Part shown: positions 59,391-64,000 of the stretch, one piece after another
Layout: each line of letters starts with the position of its first letter
How positions within the stretch are numbered: the stretch's first letter is position 1
Source of the DNA: JABWCQ01 sp964530625
Lineage (GTDB): Bacteria; Electryoneota; RPQS01
Reading direction: 5' to 3'
NCBI GenBank assembly: GCA_964530625.1
Contig: CAZHAK010000001.1
Span: 186,001-250,000, forward strand
DNA: 64,000 bases
Notes under the pieces: model-generated
Told to the model about the DNA's origin: nothing
The model's database searches: none
Seen by the model: only the letters and a program-made list of their open reading frames with translations
Program-made: the position numbers and the translations under genes

Positions 59391-60604
59391 CAGACCGCTC
59401 GCAAACGGCGGTAGTGATAGACCGTATAGAGCGCGACGATTAGACAGACGCTGGCCGTCGTGGCCAGGGCGACTCGCGCATCGAAGATATCAGCCAAGGC
59501 GCCCAGCAAGAACGCGCCGATGGGGCCGAATCCCAAGAAGCTCGACGTGTAAAAACCTAACACACGCCCGCGCAAATGATCCGGTGTGAGGTTTTGCAAC
59601 AGAGTGTTGGTGGAGGCAAGCATTGAGATACCGGAAAATCCTGTCATGGCGAGAGCGATGACGGAGATTTCGAATTGTTTGGAGAGCGAAAAGATGAGCA
59701 AGCTCAAGCCGAGTCCGATCATGCCGAACATGACCACCCAGCCGCGCTTGCTTTCGCCAGCCATGGAGGCTTGCCAAAGCCCACCCAAGAGCGCGCCGAT
59801 TCCTCCGGCAGCCATTAAGATGCCAAGTCCTTCGGCTCCGCTGCCGAGCACATGATCGGCCACCATCGGCAGCAGAGTGGTGTAGGAGAAACCGAAAATC
59901 GCGAAGATAACGACATTGCGAATCAAGACGCGCTGCACAGGCGAATGAGTGATATAGGAGTAGGCTTCGCGCAGCTGTTTGAAGATCGGCTCACGCGGAT
60001 CTCCGGTTGGCGGCGGCAAGTCGCGCATCATGGACAAGGTGATGATCAAGGAACAGTAGGAAAGCGCGTTAATCAGAAAGCAGACACCCTCGCCGAGCAA
60101 CGGTATGAGAATACCCGCGAGGGACGGGCCGATTAAACGCGCGGCGTTGAAGGTGGAGGAGTTTAGCGCGATGGCGTTGCCGCGATCCTCTTTGCCGACC
60201 AGATCACCGACGAACGCAAGCCTCGCCGGAGCGTCAATGGCCATAAAGACACCTGAGACGGTTGACAGAATCAGAATGTGCCATTCCGTAATCACTCCGG
60301 CAAAGGTCAGAATCGCAAGCATGAGTGCGCTTGCCGCGAGTCCGACCTGTGTGACAAAGAGCACGGTCCGCTTGGGTTTACGATCCACCAAAACACCACC
60401 AATCGAGCCTAAAACCAGTGAGGGAAGCTGTGACATCGCTCCGATAATTCCGAGCCAAAGCGGAGATTCGGTAATCGTCCAAACCAGCCAGCCCTGCGCC
60501 AGCATCTGCATCCACGTGCCGATGATGGAGGGCGTAAATCCGAACCAGAAGAGCCGATAGTTGCGATGCTGAAAAGCCTGAAATGTCTGGCGAAAAGAAC
60601 TCAC
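59390..60604 (-). CDS. MFS transporter (enterobactin-exporter/EntS-like)
   Basis: The 404-residue protein has about twelve helices and the pattern of the EntS/DitE-type MFS group: FRHxxYRLFWFG-like start (QAFQHRNYRLFWFGFTPSIIGTWMQMLAQGWLVW), GSIGGVLVDRKPKR, AFVGDLVGKEDRGNAIALNSSTFNAARLIGPSLAG, LTPDHLRGRVLGFYTSSFLG. Substrate is unknown. It overlaps the upstream gene by four bases and the DarT-like gene by one. Confidence 0.92.
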   Translation of the reverse strand: MSSFRQTFQAFQHRNYRLFWFGFTPSIIGTWMQMLAQGWLVWTITESPLWLGIIGAMSQLPSLVLGSIGGVLVDRKPKRTVLFVTQVGLAASALMLAILTFAGVITEWHILILSTVSGVFMAIDAPARLAFVGDLVGKEDRGNAIALNSSTFNAARLIGPSLAGILIPLLGEGVCFLINALSYCSLIITLSMMRDLPPPTGDPREPIFKQLREAYSYITHSPVQRVLIRNVVIFAIFGFSYTTLLPMVADHVLGSGAEGLGILMAAGGIGALLGGLWQASMAGESKRGWVVMFGMIGLGLSLLIFSLSKQFEISVIALAMTGFSGISMLASTNTLLQNLTPDHLRGRVLGFYTSSFLGFGPIGAFLLGALADIFDARVALATTASVCLIVALYTVYHYRRLRAV

Positions 60605-62256
60605 TTCTGATTAAAAGCCCTTTCCGCAAGCGCGTCGAAATAGTCCGCCATTGCCATGACTTCGTGTAGATAATCTGCCTCATGCACCGAGCCTTTGCCC
60701 ATGGCCATGCGCAGCCATGATTGCTTGCGCGCGGGGGACCAGGATTTGAATTTCCCGTAGGCAAACAGAAACAGCGCTTGTTGCGCGGTGGAGTGCTTTT
60801 GTTCAGGAGTCATCGTCGGCAACGCGATGCCGAGACGAGTTTCAAGCTCTTTCAGAATACGCGAGTCGGTATGCGCATCACGCGGCGCAAACTGCGTGAG
60901 CTGATCGCTGGCGAGCAGGCTGACCAAATCGAGCGGGAACTCGCGATAGTCGGCGGGGTCTTGCCCTTCCAACGGGAGCACGACGTCTGCCTCGGCGAGT
61001 TTTTTCAAGATGGCGCGCGGAGTTCTGTAACCTTTTCGCTTAACAATTTTCTTACGCTCCTGTTCGGCGAGTTTGCGAATGTCTTCATCGGCGGAGCGGA
61101 AGCCGAGTTTGTAGTAAAACCAATAGGAGCCGGAGTCCAAACCCTCGTCGTTTTCGTATCCGACTTGATATTTTCGTGCCACGCACCACGGCGCATGATA
61201 GAAGGCTCGGGCAGCGCGAATGAGTTGCGCATAGACCCACGCGGCTTCGCCGCCACGAAAGGTGTCAAAGAGATTGACGGCGATTTCCAGCCGCGCCGGA
61301 TGTGCTCCGCCGCCGCCGTAGCTGATGGGGACGCCGTTTTTCAGCATCACGAATCCGAGTCCGGTTTCCTGCGGCAGCCGCCACTCCGGACGCGCGAACC
61401 AATACAGCAGCGTGGCACCGCGCTCGAGCGGGATTTCGTAAAAGTCGTGCGGATCACCGTGCGTCGCGCCATAGTATTCGCGGGCGCGGACGAGCAGTGT
61501 GCCATGCACGAGATTTAGCAGTTCCTGAGCTCTGCGGCGCGGCGCGGGGTCGGGCAGTCTTAGAGGACGCAGAATTTCTTTGGTGAAGGAAAATTGTGAG
61601 CGATCTTCGCGGGGGTTCCAGATCCACAGCGGTTTGGGCGGAGTGTCACCGGTATTGCTGCGGGACGGACTCTTGGCGGTCAAAGTCATCGTGAGCATGA
61701 GATTGCAATCGTTATAGACTTGCGCGGCAGCCTTGGGTGGGAAGGCGCGGGCGAAGCACTCCAGCAGGAAGGAGATCACCGTTCGGTCACCGGCGGCGCG
61801 CTCCAGGATTTCGCGCACGGTCAAGTCTTCTGAGTCCGCGGCATCCGATTCACAATCATCCAGCAGGAGCCAGAGAATGTCGACCAGCGGCTCCTTTTCC
61901 TGATATTCGTAGTCTTCCCAATCCACCTCAATCGCGTCGCCAAAGACCTTGACCATAAACTGGGCATTGCTGTAGTCGAAGGCGTACGAAAACTCCGTGC
62001 CTGCGATGCCGGTTTGAGCCAGTTCCTGAACCAGATCAAGGGCTTCGACTCGTTGGTTGAAGTGTAAGAGTTCCCGTTCGCTGAACCTGCGCACGGCTTC
62101 AGAAACTGGATAGGCCTTGTAAAACAGCAGGTGCTCATGGAAGGCGAACAGGGTTTTGACTGAATGGGTGCTGGCGGATAGGGCGCGCAGCAATTCGAGC
62201 GTCTGGTCGGGATGCGGACGAATCGATAATTTCTTTAATAGGGCTTGGGCGGGCAT
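60601..62256 (-). CDS. Cytoplasmic protein of unknown function, operon head
   Basis: The 551-residue protein has no signal peptide or membrane helix and no family that can be named. The N-terminal part (TLELLRALSASTHSVKTLFAFHEHLLFYKAYPVS) is helical. The central GFVMLKNGVPISYGGGGAHPARLEIAVNLFDTFRGGEAAWVYAQLIRAARAFY followed by YQVGYENDEGLDSGSYWFYYKLGFR recalls the acceptor end of N-acetyltransferase folds, but the match is loose. It heads an operon with an MFS exporter and a DarT-like gene and overlaps the MFS start by four bases. Confidence 0.8.
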   Translation of the reverse strand: MPAQALLKKLSIRPHPDQTLELLRALSASTHSVKTLFAFHEHLLFYKAYPVSEAVRRFSERELLHFNQRVEALDLVQELAQTGIAGTEFSYAFDYSNAQFMVKVFGDAIEVDWEDYEYQEKEPLVDILWLLLDDCESDAADSEDLTVREILERAAGDRTVISFLLECFARAFPPKAAAQVYNDCNLMLTMTLTAKSPSRSNTGDTPPKPLWIWNPREDRSQFSFTKEILRPLRLPDPAPRRRAQELLNLVHGTLLVRAREYYGATHGDPHDFYEIPLERGATLLYWFARPEWRLPQETGLGFVMLKNGVPISYGGGGAHPARLEIAVNLFDTFRGGEAAWVYAQLIRAARAFYHAPWCVARKYQVGYENDEGLDSGSYWFYYKLGFRSADEDIRKLAEQERKKIVKRKGYRTPRAILKKLAEADVVLPLEGQDPADYREFPLDLVSLLASDQLTQFAPRDAHTDSRILKELETRLGIALPTMTPEQKHSTAQQALFLFAYGKFKSWSPARKQSWLRMAMGKGSVHEADYLHEVMAMADYFDALAERAFNQK

Positions 62257-62318
62257 TTGTGAGGCTCCTGCATAGGATGCTGGTGTATACCAGAATATAG
62301 CACCATAGAGACAAAAAA

Positions 62319-62347
62319 CAAACGGCCTGGAAAGTCCAGACCGTTTG
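62319..62347 (-). terminator. Terminator downstream of the histone-like gene
   Basis: CAAACGG-x-CTGGA pairs with TCCAG-x-CCGTTTG around AAG. On the minus strand it lies 28 bases after the stop at 62375 and is followed by a T-rich run. Confidence 0.75.
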
Positions 62348-62374
62348 CGGTATCATAACCAGTTCGAAAACCGA

Positions 62375-62740
62375 CTACATCGGCATTGGAGCCGCTTTAC
62401 GACGACGACGGCGACGCTTGGTGGCCTTCTTCGCAGTAGCTTTTTTCTTGGTCGCTTTTTTCTTGGCGGCTTTCTTCTTGGTGGCTTTCTTCTTAGTCGC
62501 TTTTTTCTTGGTGGCTTTCTTCTTGGTCGCCTTCTTAGCGGCTTTCTTCTTAGTCGCTTTTTTCTTGGTGGCTTTCTTCTTGGTGGCCTTCTTAGCGGCT
62601 TTCTTCTTGGTGGCTTTCTTCTTTGTCGCCTTCTTCGTAGTCGCCTTCTTAGCGGCTTTGCGCTTTGTCGCCTTCTTCTTTGTCGCCTTCTTGGCCGTCG
62701 CCTTCTTCTTGGTGGCTTTGCGCTTTCTCTTTGCTGCCAT
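62375..62740 (-). CDS. Histone H1-like Lys/Ala-rich DNA-binding protein
   Basis: ATG 62740 follows AAGGAG at good distance. The 121-residue protein is nearly all Lys, Ala and Thr in ATKKKATKKKAAKKA-type repeats, starting MAAKRKRKATKKK and ending in an Arg-rich RRRRRRK AAPMPM segment. This composition is that of bacterial H1-like proteins (chlamydial Hc1/Hc2 and similar tails), which bind DNA by charge and can help compact the nucleoid. Repeat number is likely to vary between strains. Shadow frames on the plus strand that read FFLVAFFL are artefacts of the repeat. Confidence 0.85.
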   Translation of the reverse strand: MAAKRKRKATKKKATAKKATKKKATKRKAAKKATTKKATKKKATKKKAAKKATKKKATKKKATKKKAAKKATKKKATKKKATKKKATKKKAAKKKATKKKATAKKATKRRRRRRKAAPMPM

Positions 62741-63266
62741 GCGGATTTCTCCTTCACTGAATGATCGGGCAGAGACTCGTTCGAGAACAGGATGTTTTGT
62801 CCAGACAGGAAGCAAATGCGCTGCCCGAGATTCGCAGGCTTCCTTTTTACTGTGCAACCCTGAAGACTCGTGCGGCGAGTCTTCAGGATTGTACCGGCGG
62901 CTTCTCGAAAGATGAGTCGCACAGTATTTATGATCTCGTCCCCCGAAACGGGACGTTCATCTCGTTCTTAAGTAACCATGCATCCACGGGGTGGTAGGCT
63001 ACTTGGGTTATCGGCAATCACTCGGCAATCTATAGCAACAAGTGGGCCGATTTTCAGGAAAGATAAGCAGATGGCGGCCAAATTGGCTCATCCATGTGCC
63101 GCATGAGCCGGAAGAAGGCTCGACTAAACAGCTTGTAAGATTTTATAAAAAAAATACTTACAGCTAGATGATTTGGAGGGGGAACGTTGTTTCGAAACTC
63201 AGATGAAGAGTCGATATGAACATCTCAACCACAACAAATAATTTTACAAAGATCTTGCGAAAGCGG
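62741..63266. other. Gene-free spacer
   Basis: Between the histone-like gene and the next minus-strand gene no frame has a good start and recognisable protein. A short inverted pair (GCCGCACGAGTCTTCAGG-like sequence around 62862-62885) and an A/T-rich stretch near 63140-63165 are the only visible structures. Promoter elements of the histone-like gene presumably lie in the first 100 bases. Confidence 0.5.
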
Positions 63267-63641
63267 CTATGATTTCCGTTTTGCGGCTTTCTTCGCTTCT
63301 TTTTTCGCGCGCTTCTCAGCTTTGAGTTGCGCTTTCCACTCACGCTCTTTCTGTGTTCGCAGCAAATCACGCTCTTCGATGATATCAACGAAGTAGCCCA
63401 TTGATTCGCGTCGCTCAAGCGCTTGCTGGAGTAAATCGTATTCACGCAGAGTGAAGAAAGAGCGCAGCATCGGATGAAAGAACAGCATAACCTGCGAGCC
63501 GATGAAGTTGACGGGCCGCATCGTTTCCAAAAAGAGCACGGCCGGGAGGGCAAATCCGAGATTGACTACTCTATCGGCCAGCCGTCCGAACAACTCAACT
63601 TGTTCGTCTGTCAGGTAATCAGGTCTGACGCTATCTTTCAC
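63267..63641 (-). CDS. Small protein of unknown function with Lys-rich tail
   Basis: The 124-residue protein has one hydrophobic stretch (about residues 25-60, ALPAVLFLETMRPVNFIGSQVMLFF) that may sit in the membrane. A charged helix and a Lys/Ala tail (KAEKRAKKEAKKAAKRKS) follow. It overlaps the upstream gene by four bases (ATGA), so the two are coupled. No family is recognised. Confidence 0.75.
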   Translation of the reverse strand: MKDSVRPDYLTDEQVELFGRLADRVVNLGFALPAVLFLETMRPVNFIGSQVMLFFHPMLRSFFTLREYDLLQQALERRESMGYFVDIIEERDLLRTQKEREWKAQLKAEKRAKKEAKKAAKRKS

Positions 63642-64000
63642 GAGTTCACCTCTTTTCGAGGCTCAATGCGCTCGCGAATAAACTTTTCAACGCGGTCACG
63701 ATCCGGGGGGTCTAGAAGCAGAATTCCCCTGTGGCCGTCCAGTCGGGAACGCTGGGCGAACGGGGACACGAACAAACCGTGGCGGTCACGCTCGACGCGC
63801 TTGAGATCTCGAAAGGATTTACGCCGTCTCCACATCCATCGCTGGATAAGAATTCCGTTGTCGTCGATGACGAATCTCGTGGGGAGCCAGTATGCCGTGA
63901 GAGTTCCCAGCAGAAACAATGTGGCAAAGACTGCCCAAGCGATATGGTTGAAGACTTCCATGACACCGATCGGAATAAAGATCAGCGTGATCGCGAAAAT
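63638..64000 (-). CDS. Membrane protein with PH-like domain, cut by the window edge
   Basis: The frame is open to the window end, so the first visible residues IFAITLIFIPIGVMEVFNH are probably part of a first transmembrane helix. The ATG at 63961 is then internal. A second helix (AVFATLFLLGTLTAYW) is followed by RFVIDDNGILIQRWMWRRRKSFRDLKRVERDRHGLFVS, which resembles a bacterial PH-like domain of membrane proteins. It is partial at its 5' end and coupled to the gene at 63267. Confidence 0.7.
   Translation of the reverse strand: MFAITLIFIPIGVMEVFNHIAWAVFATLFLLGTLTAYWLPTRFVIDDNGILIQRWMWRRRKSFRDLKRVERDRHGLFVSPFAQRSRLDGHRGILLLDPPDRDRVEKFIRERIEPRKEVNS

Noticed and set aside
62418..62915. Plus-strand frame reading FFLVAFFLAAFF, looking like a very hydrophobic membrane protein
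   Set aside because: It is the reverse complement of the Lys/Ala repeat of the histone-like gene. The minus strand has a proper start with AAGGAG and a known composition class.

Overview
The window looks like a chromosome segment of a bacterium from the FCB superphylum (Fibrobacteres-Chlorobi-Bacteroidetes and relatives, probably an uncultured candidate phylum). The main reason is that six large exported proteins end in the roughly 85-residue domain built around a YPNPFN motif that is typical of type IX-like secretion in that group. A complete menaquinone gene set, c-type cytochromes, GC-rich stem-loop terminators and TTGACA-N17/18-TATATT promoters fit a respiring Gram-negative. The exact phylum cannot be read from sequence alone.

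Layout. 1-1.7 kb: end of an unknown gene, an arginine-rich repeat protein, and a broken GIY-YIG nuclease gene between inverted REP-like repeats. 1.7-5.1 kb: pgk-tpiA-(dinD)-secG and tRNA-Leu(GAG). 5.1-10.7 kb: DUF4256 protein, secreted M20 amidohydrolase, ECF sigma factor overlapping a membrane Ser/Thr kinase, small membrane and VOC proteins, EamA transporter. 10.7-20.9 kb: exported multidomain proteins (a lysyl-endopeptidase-like protease and a P-domain protein with a YPNPFN tail), a CBS protein and two glycosyltransferases. 21.0-29.1 kb: menaquinone genes, menF-D-H-B-A-C-E on the minus strand and a DHNA-CoA thioesterase candidate converging from the plus strand. 29.2-35.3 kb: an isopropylmalate-synthase-family gene, an exported redoxin read as a selenoprotein (in-frame UGA in a UxxC motif followed by a bacterial-SECIS-like hairpin), threonine dehydratase and a secreted protein. 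36.3-38.4 kb: a small Cys-rich secreted protein plus a beta-helix protein. 38.6-40.7 kb: CIRCE-controlled groESL. 40.8-42.4 kb: an AT-rich three-gene island (HTH protein, HExxH peptidase, membrane protein) with a palindromic operator candidate. 42.6-49.3 kb: two DUF1579 proteins, a fibronectin-III surface protein, an MFS transporter and two cytochromes c. 49.3-50.3 kb: repeat-rich spacer. 50.3-54.2 kb: HtrA protease, Kv-type channel with a zinc ribbon, and the DNA alkylation repair pair alkA-ogt. 54.2-58.7 kb: a tandem duplication of a small-secreted-protein plus beta-helix cassette. 58.7-64.0 kb: a DarT-like ADP-ribosyltransferase at the end of an operon, a histone-H1-like Lys/Ala-rich protein and two small membrane-associated proteins.

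Three items deserve most attention. First, the exported UxxC selenoprotein with a YPNPFN sorting tail (30444-31649), which standard gene calling would split in two. Second, the small-secreted-protein plus beta-helix cassettes, present three times, two in tandem with a 280-bp identical 3' module, and one small gene interrupted by an ochre codon. Third, the GIY-YIG nuclease remnant inside inverted REP-like palindromes, where an amber codon replaces the tyrosine of the second motif.
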